From Amphimedon queenslandica (taxonomy: Eukaryota > Porifera > Demospongiae > Haplosclerida > Niphatidae): a stretch of 64,000 nucleotides of DNA. Every line of letters starts with the position of its first letter. Position 1 is the first letter of the stretch. The notes beneath the pieces were generated by a model. That model ran no database searches and had not been told where the DNA came from. It saw only the letters and a list, made by a program, of their open reading frames with translations. Positions 38,684 to 49,348 of the stretch are shown one piece after another. The DNA lies in the NCBI RefSeq assembly GCF_000090795.2, contig NW_003546317.1, positions 31,000-94,999 on the forward strand, given 5' to 3'. The position numbers and the translations under genes are program-made.

Positions 38684-40035
38684 TGACAGCAACAAAATGG
38701 AACATTCTCTCCTTACACTCTCTCACACACACAATAGCTGTACAATGCTCCTTTTGTTTTTTTCCTGTATTTGAGTTTCGTTGTAGCTTGTACTGTTTTA
38801 GGCAGATTTTATATAATAATAGTTTTTCTCTTTAACTAAATAATATTAAGTATAAACATTAAATTGAAACAAAATCTAAGTAAACGTGTTTATTTAAAGC
38901 ATTCACAGTTATAGTTAGTGATATTAAGCAGAACTTGAAACTCAAAAGCTACATACACATCTTCAATACATCAATCAGTTTTCCCCAACGTGTGACATAA
39001 AGATAATTTAATCTTATCATAATCATAATCATGTTATATTGAATACAGTACATACCTCCAAACCAATTAGACTCACCCCATGATACTCCAGTGTACTAAT
39101 TACCACTGTTGCCTCTCTAAACATGGCTAATGGGTCAATGGTGAAGAATAACTACACCATTAAAACAGTGGGCCAGTTATGTATATTTTATAATGCTTAT
39201 AGTATAAACCATAAAGGTGGGGTAGAGAAGTGCCATAACCCATTTTTATGTAACCACAGGCCATGCATAATAATGAATCCAGTCCACATACACAGCCTGT
39301 GAATACATTAACTATTGTGTTTGTCACTGTATAGATTTTCTATGTGCATTCATTTCAGTAAAAACATGCAAAGCACATGATGTTGTTCACAAATGACTAA
39401 AATGGATACTACAGTAGTTTCTCATTAGACTATTATCATTATCATAAAAGGTATTGGGACACATGTTTCTGTTGTCATTGCTCCTTTATTCACTCACTAC
39501 ATGACCTTGCTTGCTCTACATTGTACTCATACCATGAGTATTGTTTATCTGATACAACTGAACAGCAGTTATAAGGCTTCAAGGGCAAGCATGCTTGAAA
39601 GTTAACACTATGCTGATTGTGCCATTTTGCACTATCTTTACTCTTACAGAGCTTCAACTGGCAACACTTCCCTCTGCCTTGCAATGAGAGGGAAAAAAAC
39701 AAACATGCAAACTTCCTAATATGGCAATGATTTTGATGTGGTGCGGAAGCTTTTTTAAAGGATTATTATGTTTTTGATATGCAGATTGCAAAACCAAGAA
39801 AATTTATTTTGGCTTTGTGTCCTTTTGCAAATGTAGACATGGACATATTTAGCCACATGTACTCGCATTTTTAGTTTATAGTTTAGCTATCATAATAATC
39901 ATTATTATGATAGCTAAACTATAAACTCTCTGGCTCAGTTATATGAAAAAGAGTACTGTCCAGTCAAAATTCAACATTTTAGTTTTTTTGGAAAAAAAAA
40001 CAGAAAGAGGGGTGAAGCATCGTTTATTATTATTA
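38684..40035. other. Convergent intergenic region, 1.35 kb
   Basis: AT-rich. It holds the 3' UTRs of the YGAGAV gene and of SRRM2 and a perfect 55-bp palindrome at 39873-39927. A Cys-rich 70-codon reverse ORF at 39490-39702 has no supporting splice or family evidence and is left uncalled. Nothing else is recognised. Confidence 0.6.
39873..39927. repeat. Perfect inverted repeat, 27-bp arms, 1-bp centre
   Basis: The arm starting AGTTTATAGTTTAGCTATCA is followed by a single C at 39900 and its exact reverse complement. It would form a near-loopless hairpin or cruciform. It is not a transcription terminator in any known eukaryotic sense and matches no other element in the window. Confidence 0.95.
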
Positions 40036-42399
40036 TTATTCAACACTTGAATCAGAGTCACTAGTATATGAACGAGATCTCTTTCGTGATGGAGGCGATC
40101 TATTCCTCCTTCTTGGAGGACTGTCCCTCCTGTATCTCTCATGGGATCTATTCCTCTGTCGCCTTGAAGGTGAACTGGGCTGCTTTATTCTCCTTATTGG
40201 TGACCTGTCACGCCCTCTAGAAGGTGAGTGACCACGTCTCCTCGCTGGAGATTGTGGAGGTGATGACGACCTCTTTCTCTCTCTTCTTCTTCTTCTTTCT
40301 TCAGGTGATTGCTGTCTCCTCCTCACTGGAGATGCTGGAGGTGATGACGACCTCTTTCTCTCTCTTCTTCCTCTTCTCTCTTCGGGCGATTGCTGTCTCC
40401 TTCTCACTGGAGATGCTGGAGGTGATGACGACCTCTTCCTCTCTCTTCTTCCTCTTCTTTCTTCAGGTGATTGCTGTCTCCTCCTCACTGGAGATGCTGG
40501 AGGTGATGACGACCTCTTTCTCTCTCTCCTTCCTCTTCTTTCTTCAGGTGATTGCTGTCTCCTCCTCACCGGAGATGCTGGAGGTGATGATGACCTCTTT
40601 CTCTCTCTCCTTCCTCTTCTCTCTTCAGGTGATTGCTGTCTCCTCCTCACCGGAGATTGTGGAGGTGATGACGACCTCTTTCTCTCTCTCCTTCCTCTTC
40701 TCTCTTCGGGCGATTGCTGTCTCCTTCTCACTGGAGATGCTGGAGGTGATGACAACCTCTTTCTCTCTCTTCTTCCTCTTCTCTCTTCAGGCGATTGCTG
40801 TCTCCTCCCTTTCCTCTGTACAGGTGAACGTTGTCTTCTAACAGGAGAATGTGGCGGTGATGAAGAAGACCTCCTTCTCTCTCTTCTCTCATCAGGTGAG
40901 CTGGATTCTTGTCGCTTTCTTAACGGAGACAAAGACGATCTCTTTCTCTCTCTCCTTCCTTTCCTCTCTCCAGGTGAGACTTGTCTTCTTCTTGGTGGCG
41001 AACTCGACTCTTGCGGTTTATTTCTTTGTGGCGGTGAAGGAGAAGGATCATGGTGACGTTGAGGAGAAGGATTCCTTTTATTTAATCTTTGGTTAGGTTC
41101 GGGAGAATTGTGTCTGCCTCCTCTCTGTCTGGCTGTCTCTCTATGATGATCCTTTCCATTCCTTCTCTCTCCCTCATCTTCAGAGGAGCTGCTATGGCTG
41201 CCGTCAGATACCTCCTTCTTCTTTCTTCTTTTCTTATCTTTTGGTGAATTGCCAGATTCTTTTTTACCAGCACGCTTCTTTGCCTCCTTCCCTTTGCTTT
41301 CACTAATAAAAATAAATAATAATAAATAAAAATAAATAATAATAGATAAAAATAAATAATAGATGTATGTATTTCTTACCCTTTCTGTTTCTCTCTCTTT
41401 CTTTTCCTTTTCTTCCTTTCATCATCAGAGTCTTCACTATCTGATTCTGAACTAGAGCCACTGCAGAAACAAAAATTATACTCATAATTAAACTAAAATC
41501 ATAATAATTATAAAGATAATTATAAAATACATGTGAGTAATCTCCTTTTATATTGCTACATTTTACCTGTCATCATCACTGCTTGAGCTGCTCTCCACTT
41601 TCTTCTTCTTTCTCATCTTTTTCGCTTCCTTTTCCCTCAACCTACCGAAACTAAAATCAACTCAAACCACACTCATTACTCACTTAGCTTCAGCTGCTGC
41701 TCTCTCAGCTTTCAATTTCTCCCTCTCTGCCTCCTCCTCCTCTCTCTTTGCTTTCCGTTCGGCAACTTTAGCTTGTTGTTCCAAGAAATCGAAGGCACTC
41801 CCCCCAACGTAGTCCTTTGATATGCCAAAGGCCTGGCGAATGTTTTCGTTCCTTTTTTCCATTTCAACGGCAAGATGGTGAGAGTCCATCATACCAGGTA
41901 GCGCTTGATACCCGTCGGCTAGTAGCTTCTGACGCAACGCTTCGACTTCTCTCTCTATCTCTGCAGGATCACATCTTTAAAAGATTATAATAGTTAATTA
42001 TATTTTTTGCTAAAAAAATAATAATAGTGTGGAGTGGTCTGGGAAAAGTGACCTTAAGTCTATAGAGTTAAAGGCGATTTTCTCAGACCACGTATCATGA
42101 TTATTAAATATAGGTGTGGTCTTCTTGTTAAGACCACGCCCACCATCACTAATCCCTTACTTTTCTTCTTCCATTGTTTCTCTCAGTTCAAGGCACTGTA
42201 GCTCTATCTTTCTCTTCCAGTTGTGCTCCATGAGCTCTTTGTTTGGAGCTTTGTGTAGCGTCCTTTCCAGTCTCGCCAGGTCCTCCTCGCTGTTGTACTC
42301 GACCTTGTCCTTTCTCGTACGCATGAACGCCATGTTCCTCTGTACGTAGCCATTTGTGCCCGAGCCTCGGGCCGTCTGTAGTCCAATACCATTGTACAT
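40036..42399 (-). CDS. SRRM2: SRRM2 / Cwc21-type serine/arginine splicing protein
   Basis: SRRM2 is a spliceosome-associated nuclear-speckle scaffold. The N-terminus from ATG 42399, MYNGIGLQTARGSGTNGYVQ then RNMAF, is nearly identical to the conserved Cwc21 box. ELRETMEEEK follows, and the next exon (about 41977-41687) has MEKRNENIRQAFGISKDYVG. Later exons are Lys/Ser/Glu-rich (KKKKVESSSSDDD). The last exon (from about 41300) is RS-rich, with about seven tandem 27-residue units of the type SPVRRRQQSPEERRGRRERK, ending RSYTSDSDSSVE. It is far shorter than vertebrate SRRM2 but has the same domain order. About four to five short introns, some with AT-rich microsatellite. Confidence 0.9.
40236..40815 (-). 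repeat. 81-nt coding minisatellite in SRRM2 (RS repeats)
   Basis: About seven 81-nt units encode the 27-residue RS/RE unit, with very high nucleotide identity between copies, suggesting recent unequal exchange or conversion. The opposite strand is open across the array as a by-product. Confidence 0.9.
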
Positions 42400-42610
42400 G
42401 GTCAAAATAATGGAAAAATAAAGACTCTCTTAAAAGCAGCGCTCTGCTCGTTGTTCCGGAGTAGATTACGGGAATATACGTGAATTTAATTAAGGTGTGG
42501 GTGTGGTTAGGGAAATTTATTAAAAAACATTATTCTTGAAATAGTTTATAGATAATAATAATAATAATAATAATTAATACTGCAGGATTTGAGAGAGAGA
42601 TCAGCCTGAT

Positions 42611-45600
42611 CTATTGCATTTTAAGCACCTAAACGAAAAATAATAAAAAAGTTACCATATCATAAATCAATAAATAAAAAATGACTACCATTATTAAAAT
42701 TATTATTTTAATCAATATAGTATCTACTGTACCTTGATAAACCCCTGACTGTTAGCTGCCACTATGCTAGAGGAATCCTAACAGAAAAAAATAACATACT
42801 ATTTTCAAGCTTGCCATCTCACTGACCTTTCTGCTACACACTGCTGAGACAAATTCAGATCCTTCATCTGACCTCTGTTCATTTACTGAAGGCTATTAAT
42901 TAATAAGATAATAAAAATAATAGCATTCTACCAATAGCGAGGCTTACTAGAATGTTTCGAGATATCTGAAATTTGTAGTTTAAGATTGGCTTGCTAACAA
43001 ACTTTTGATATACGTAAAAAGAATTATTTTCAGAACCTAGAAATAAAATATAGTTATACAATTACTAAAATTTTTTAGTGATCAGTCATACAAAATTTGT
43101 CTGTACTTACCGCAAGTTATGTATCCATTATTTACCGAGAGACCAACAAAATTCTTATCATTGACATGACCTTTGAAGGTTCTGAGACAGCAGCCAGTGT
43201 CTATAGACCAAAGCTTTAACTCACTGTCAGTGGAGCTGGAGTAGAGAGAGAGGGAGAGAGGGAGAGAGAGAGAGAGTGAGTGAGGGAGAGAGGGAGAGAG
43301 AGAGAGGGAGTGAGAAAGAGAAAGGACAGAGGACATACGCTGATACAAGTTCTTTCTCGTTTAGAAATTGTACATAAGAGACAGCTTTCTTGTGTCCGTG
43401 GAGTAACATTAGTGGCTCATTCAGTTTCCGAATATCAGCAATCCTTATGATATGATCTGTATGTAATCATAAGCACAATAATTTCCAAAAATTACAATCT
43501 ACATGTACATGTACATGCTACACAACACATGTGATGCATTCAATTATATCAAATTTGATATAATACAAAGCAAGACTAGATCATGCAATAAAATTCTTGG
43601 ACTATAAAACTCTCCTGCTACATGTACATGTAGACATAAAGGCATCTAAAATACATGTACGTGTAACTAAGATCATAAAATACCTTAGGGTGGGTATTAA
43701 TTGCGCTCTTAAATTTTAGCATTTTTAAGGGGACCCTGATTTAGCGAAATGTAATATTAGCGAAAATAGGAAGAAAATCAATGGTGAAACTCCCATTCAA
43801 TAGCATAACACTACTCAAGAAGCCCAATCTATACATTTAAGAGCAGAACACTCAAAAGGATCACCCTATCTACTGTTATCTTGTTACAGATCTTGCCTAT
43901 CTTGTGTACTTGTTTACACAAGTACATAATAACTATTATTAGCGACTGGTTGAATTAGCGATTTGAAGTACACTCGCTAAAAACGCTAAAATTAAGTGTC
44001 GCAATTAATACCGACCCTAAGGTATGCTGCTTACATGTACATGTACATGCAGTAGTCTTTCTTCTGGCTCTTAGTACATGTACAGCATAAGAATTATATA
44101 AATCTGACACATTCCCCCTTCAATAGTACAATTCAATACAATAGACGATCAAGTATGCTTACCTGCACTCCCATAGGCTAGTGTGTACTTGTTCTTTGGC
44201 TGAAACCTCACGCTGCATACATTGGCTAGAGTTGGTACACACTGGACACTCTGCCCAACCTCCAGGTGCCACAACTTGAGACAGCAGTCGTCGCCTCCGG
44301 TCGCTAATAGAGAAGTGTCGTACTGATTATAACTGACCGACCACACCCTCTTCTCGTGTTCCTAGAGAAAGAAAAGGACAATTAAATTATGTGTAGAAAT
44401 ACATGTACATGTACAAACTACAAATCAAAGTTCATCCTGTACTATAATATAACAGAGTATTTTGTCAAAAATGACTAGAAGAGAAATCTTCATTTTAATT
44501 TTTTTCTGATACACATACATGTTCTTATGCCGTGTAGCAAGTTTGAGCTAGCTGATTCCAGATCAAAATTGGATTTTTACAAATTTTAAAACTTCCATGT
44601 AGTACAGGGACTTTGGTCAAATTTATCAAAAACCACTAAGAAAGAATTCTCCATTTTAGTTACATTTTCTGATGCATATACATGAACACATCTCAAATTT
44701 TTACTTGATAATTCCTAGTACATTTCATCTGGTGGCAATCCCATATGGACAGTGTACCATCATAGTCACTCGTAGCTAACTGCGGCTTTATATAAGGACT
44801 GTAAGCAACTGAACTATAATAATAATAATAATAACAACAACAACAACAAATATTATTATTACTAAAAAATTAACAATCATTTTTGGTACCTTATTTTAGC
44901 ATGACAAGGTATCTCTCTCACTGGGTAGTGAATGGTTGGGAACATCCTAGCCTCCGTCACAGTATTGTAATCAAATATCTGCAAAATGATAGCATTAGAA
45001 AGAATCAGCCATTCTATCAATTCATATGTATATCTACATGTACATCTATCTCTTTCCCTTCCTCTCTCTCTCTCCCCCCTCCCTCTCCCTCTCTCTCCCC
45101 CTACCTCCCTCCCTCCCTCTCTCTCCCCCTACCTTCACTTTCTTTGTCACTCCACCAACAGCAAAGAAGTCTCCATCCTTATCAAACTCAATGCTGGAGA
45201 CAATACTGCTTGATCCAATGGGCCCATCAGCATAAGTGAGAGTAGCCAGTTCTTTAAAGGAGGAATACTGAGTGACGGCAGACAGGGTCTCACGAAAAGC
45301 AGTAGAACCTTCAGACCTGTACGTGTACAGTATATTAACAGTACATAATGTAATTGTATTAGAATTAGAAAGCACAGACAAGTAAAAATAACTACATTGA
45401 ATGTGCTGTACTTATTTCATTTATTCATAAACATAAGCACTCAGGGTTTCCCATAAAGCATGCTAAGTGAGCTAAACAGCATCCTTCATGAGCTGACAAG
45501 CAGTTAGAAGCATATTGTATACACTGCATAGAATTTGGAGCAACTTCAAAAATTTATAAAAAAATCAAAACTCGACCAGAATCAGCTCAAACTTTCAACA

Positions 45601-46421
45601 CAACATAAGAACATGTATATGTATCAGAAAATATTATAAAAATTAAGAATTCTCTCTTTTCATTTTTGGTAAAATTTGGTCAAAGTCCCTGTACTATAGT
45701 ACAGGGACTTTGACTTGCTTTTGGAGCAACTTGATAATCCACTGACAAGAAACTCTAGAAGGCATCAAAATCCTGTGGGGCCCTGCATGTGCTTTATTCT
45801 TGAGTCAATCCTTACCTCATTACTGTTGAGTCAGTGCTTGATGGTCCACTAATCGAAGGGACAGAGTCCAATGATGTCTCTGGAGGAACAAAAGAAGAAG
45901 AAGATCCACTGGAGACAGAAGAAGAGGAGGAAGGAACCAAAGAGTCAGTATTGAGACCAGAAGAAGAGAGATGAGAATTGACTGAAGGAGAGAGAGAGAG
46001 AGGGGGGAGGGGGAAAGAGGGGGGGAGAGAGACGAATTAAAGACAATTACATTGTAAGTTGAAGGAGGAGAGAAAAGAAAGAGAGAAGTGGTAACACTGT
46101 GCATGTAAACACATGTTACCGTATACATGTAACACATTTAAATAAATGTTAAATGTGTTATTCAATTGTTTTTATTTCTACCTGTAAATTTGAAGTATGC
46201 CTGTTGAAGGTCGTCAATGTTAGAGTACATCTGCTGCTTCCTTTGTATGACACATCTCTAATAAAATAATAAATAAAATAAATTAGGTAATTAATACTGT
46301 GTAAATAAAAATCCTTTACCTTTCCTTCTTCAGATAGAGGGGCAGTGTCTTTCGTTCTAGATAAAACCTGGATATCTTCGGATAAAGTGCTGAGTTCAGT
46401 TGTTACTCTCTCTAATTCCTG

Positions 46422-46469
<48 letters not shown>

Positions 46470-48091
46470 GAGGGGGAAGAGGATAAAGAAAATATCATAT
46501 CAACACTGCACCATTTCTTTTGCTTTCTTAGACTCGATCAAAAACTCATTGAAAACGGAATCTTCAACTTTATTTTCCTCCTACACACACACACACAGGA
46601 AAACAAAAAAGAAATCAAGCAATCAACAATTCAACATACATGTATATGTACCACATTTCAAAATAATAATTAAAAGTCTAAAACAACTAAACTACTTAAA
46701 AACAAAACCTCTTATTTCAATATTAAACAATACTTATTAATCTTATAACACTAAAACAGGTGCTGCCTTCTCGCCTAGTGTTAATGTGCTTTAATTAGAA
46801 CTTACAAAGATGGCCGCCGCACGTAAAGCAACAGTGATACACGTACTAAGTGTGTATATGCTATAAACCATCATAGTGCCTAGTGTCCCAGTCAGATACA
46901 TATAAATTGTAAATTTCTTCATTTTCTCTCTCACTAATCTATTAGTCTGACTCAACTAGGGACTAGGCTTATAATCTATATACATTATGCAGCCCTTTTA
47001 ATATCTCTGTCCTCTCGGGTGGCCGGAACCTATAACTGCAATCAAAGTTGTTATGTGTATAGGACCCGGTGTAGAGAGGGAAAGGAGAAAGGGTGGAGAA
47101 AATAATAATGATAATAATAATAATAATAATAATGATGATAAATATAGTAATTAAAAGGCTTTATGATGATAATAATGACAATGATAATCATAATAATTAA
47201 TAAATAAAATTTAATTGTGACAAGAACTGTAACTGTATAGGATAGCTAGTTTTGTATTGGACATACTTTCTTATTCAAGTCAATTTGAGACGATATTTGC
47301 TCATTGAGAGCTATGAGGTCTAGGGGGAGAGAGGGGAAGGAGAGAGGGAGGGAGAGAGAGAGAGAGAGAGAGAGGGAGGGAGAGAAAGGAAGGGAGAGAG
47401 AGAGGGGGGAAGAGAGCCACAAGAGAAGTGGAAGCATACAATCCAGAGGACATGACATAACAGTACAAATGAAACACTTACGATTAGGTTTTAAATTCTT
47501 TACCATCTGCAGCACGTTACCATAATAAGCATCATACTAAAATAATAATAATAATTAATATTAAAGTTAGTTAGTTAATTAAAGTTAACTAACTGATAGA
47601 GAAGCATCGTGGTGAGTCTCTTGAGATCTTATCTTAGCGACAATGTCATTCACTAAAAATTAAAAAAAAATAATAATAAATTGCACATGTACATGTATTG
47701 TATTTATATTGTATTTAAAGGGTCTCACGTGAGAAATTAGGAGCGAACCCACTGTCACGTGATAGTTTGGTACCACAGATTGGGCACTGTTGGGTCTGAG
47801 CAATTGACTTGTGTATACACTCATGACTAGAAGAGAGAGAGAGGGGGAAGGAGGGAGAAAGACACAAATAAATAAATCAATAAATATATGTCACGTACCA
47901 GAAGCTGTGTCCACATACGGTTACCTGCACACTCGTGAAAATATCAAAGCAAACAGGGCTATAATTATAATAACATATTTTTTGGTAAAATTCAAAATGG
48001 CTCCTGTACTAAGTTACCATATCACGTCACTCTTTGACAGTTTCTCTTCTCCCACTTGGTCCCTACGGAGTCTCTTGCGTGACTGATTCAT
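42611..48091 (-). CDS. COP1: E3 ubiquitin ligase COP1 (RFWD2)
   Basis: COP1 is the substrate-recognising RING/WD40 ubiquitin ligase conserved in plants and animals. The ATG at 48091 opens [20 protein letters not shown]. The RING is split over exons: [20 protein letters not shown], then [20 protein letters not shown], then [10 protein letters not shown] (about 47980-47710). A coiled-coil region with [17 protein letters not shown] (about 47280) follows. The WD40 half has [109 protein letters not shown] and a last blade [15 protein letters not shown], stop 42611-42613. Introns carry GA tracts, a foldback element and satellite copies. Confidence 0.93.
43680..44024. mobile_element. MITE-like element with TACCTTAGGG ends (COP1 intron)
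   Basis: Left end ATACCTTAGGGTGGGTATTA continuing ATTGCG; the right end, reverse complemented, is ATACCTTAGGGTCGGTATTA continuing ATTGCG. The arms continue into AATTTTAGC and total about 45 bp. Length is 345 bp, without an ORF. It is unrelated at its ends to the other foldback families here. Confidence 0.85.
45430..45790. repeat. Palindromic satellite copy (COP1 intron)
   Basis: Perfect CTGTACTATAGTACAG core at 45689-45704 with GGACTTTGACTTGC downstream and AATCAGCTCAAACTTTC upstream. A degenerate copy in the opposite orientation lies at about 44440-44700 in another COP1 intron. Confidence 0.8.
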
Positions 48092-48397
48092 TGATAACAA
48101 GGATGCTTCGTTTAGGACTCAGGAAATAATCTCCACTGGGGTTCTGTGAAAGAAGAAATGGCTGAATGCACGTTGGACTGTTGACGCACTCAGTAAATTT
48201 CCGCTTTGGTTAATGGGCGTGGTCGGTTAACGCATATACATGATGTAAGATTGGATTAAAAATCAAATCAGAGTAATGAATACGCCCCATTGCAAGTATC
48301 ACAGCAACTCATCAACAACGCATACATGATGTAAGATTGAATTAAAAATAAAGCAATTCTCTTGACAAATATAATTGATAACATCATAACATGTTTC
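48092..48397. other. Short intergenic region upstream of COP1 with a direct repeat
   Basis: Two copies of ACATGATGTAAGATTG followed by ATTAAAAAT lie about 87 bp apart (48237-48265 and 48324-48350), each preceded by AACGCAT. A GGGCGTGG box is at about 48226. It is probably the COP1 promoter plus the 3' UTR of the next gene. Confidence 0.5.
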
Positions 48398-49183
48398 CTA
48401 GAATCTCTTGGCTATGCGATATAAAAGATACAAACTCGCGCCACCGGCAATTACTGCAAAGTACCCTTGAAAAAATGGACTGAGAAGTAAAGATCTGAGG
48501 GAAAAACCAGAAGAAGGATTCCTCCTGCCACTTCGCTCGCTGACTTGAGATAAAACATGAGTGGTGACAGTCAATTTCTCAAGCCTATTCCGTTGGTCAT
48601 CATTAATCTCTCTGTTTATCAGCTCAAAGTAAAGGTAGACGAAATGTTTGCAGTATTCCAGACAGTCGCTTTGCAGCAAGAGGTAGTTCTTGTCAGCAAT
48701 CATTGCCATTATGACATTCATGGCTTTGAGCGAGAGAGTCAGTGTTCCAATATAGAGACAGTAGTCAAACTCTGGGTCTCTTCCAGCTAGATCCACAACA
48801 TCAGGCTGTACATAATATTTGTCATCTTCATCTAGAACAATATGGTATCTTCGTATTTTTGTATCTTCCTTTAGGCATTCTCCAATATCAAAAGGGCTGA
48901 CAAATTCACAGCCCAAAAGGTCGACGTTTCCAAGGTGTTTTTCCTCTACAGCCCAAATTGCAGCATGCGTGTTGTGCACAATAAGAAAATACACCCAGTC
49001 GGGCCAGGTTTGTTCGGGTTCACTCTTGATGCGAGGGTGCTCGCGCAAGCCGTCGTATCTCCTGTTCAGCACGTCCCAAACAATGTCCATCACCTCTCTG
49101 TCGAATCCAGATTTAATTTCACCTTGCTTATTCAACCCTAGCTTTTCCTCAAGTCTTCTTCTTCTCAAATTCTGTGCCGCCAT
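48398..49183 (-). CDS. Intronless tail-anchored protein, possible LRAT/NlpC-P60-like fold
   Basis: Single exon. The chosen ATG at 49183 gives 261 residues (MAAQNLRRRRLEEKLGLNKQ); an in-frame ATG at 49291 would add a low-complexity Asn/Pro segment that looks like 5' UTR. A hydrophobic strand with His, FLIVHNTHAAIWAVEEKH, lies at residues about 66-83. Later YCKHFVYLYFELINRE (Cys about 178) resembles the NCEHFV nucleophile motif of LRAT-like permuted papain-fold enzymes. A C-terminal TM segment (YFAVIAGGASLYLLY, about 241-255) followed by RIAKRF suggests tail anchoring, as in the LRAT-type phospholipase/acyltransferases. No named orthologue is recognised and the enzyme assignment is inference; it could instead be an unrelated sponge-specific family. 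Confidence 0.6.
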   Translation of the reverse strand: MAAQNLRRRRLEEKLGLNKQGEIKSGFDREVMDIVWDVLNRRYDGLREHPRIKSEPEQTWPDWVYFLIVHNTHAAIWAVEEKHLGNVDLLGCEFVSPFDIGECLKEDTKIRRYHIVLDEDDKYYVQPDVVDLAGRDPEFDYCLYIGTLTLSLKAMNVIMAMIADKNYLLLQSDCLEYCKHFVYLYFELINREINDDQRNRLEKLTVTTHVLSQVSERSGRRNPSSGFSLRSLLLSPFFQGYFAVIAGGASLYLLYRIAKRF

Positions 49184-49348
49184 AATGACAAGATCGAGAT
49201 TATTGATTTTGTTGTTGTTGTTATCTGGGCTTGGGTGTGGTTGGCTGTAATGGGGCGGGGCTTGTTCCTTGCAATAATTTTGCTGCTCCATCTAAAACCA
49301 AAACTCATTTTCTCTGATTATTGTTATACAGAGCGGGATTGTGCCGTA

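Noticed and set aside
39490-39702. Cys-rich 70-codon reverse ORF
   Set aside because: No signal peptide, no splice partner and no family resemblance; it lies in convergent 3' intergenic DNA.
40224-40841. 205-codon forward ORF rich in Ser/Phe/Leu
   Set aside because: Antisense shadow of the SRRM2 RS-repeat array.
46830-46866. Short start context ATGGCCGCCGCACG suggesting a nested gene in a COP1 intron
   Set aside because: The reading frame closes after about 18 codons and no splice donor restores a plausible protein.
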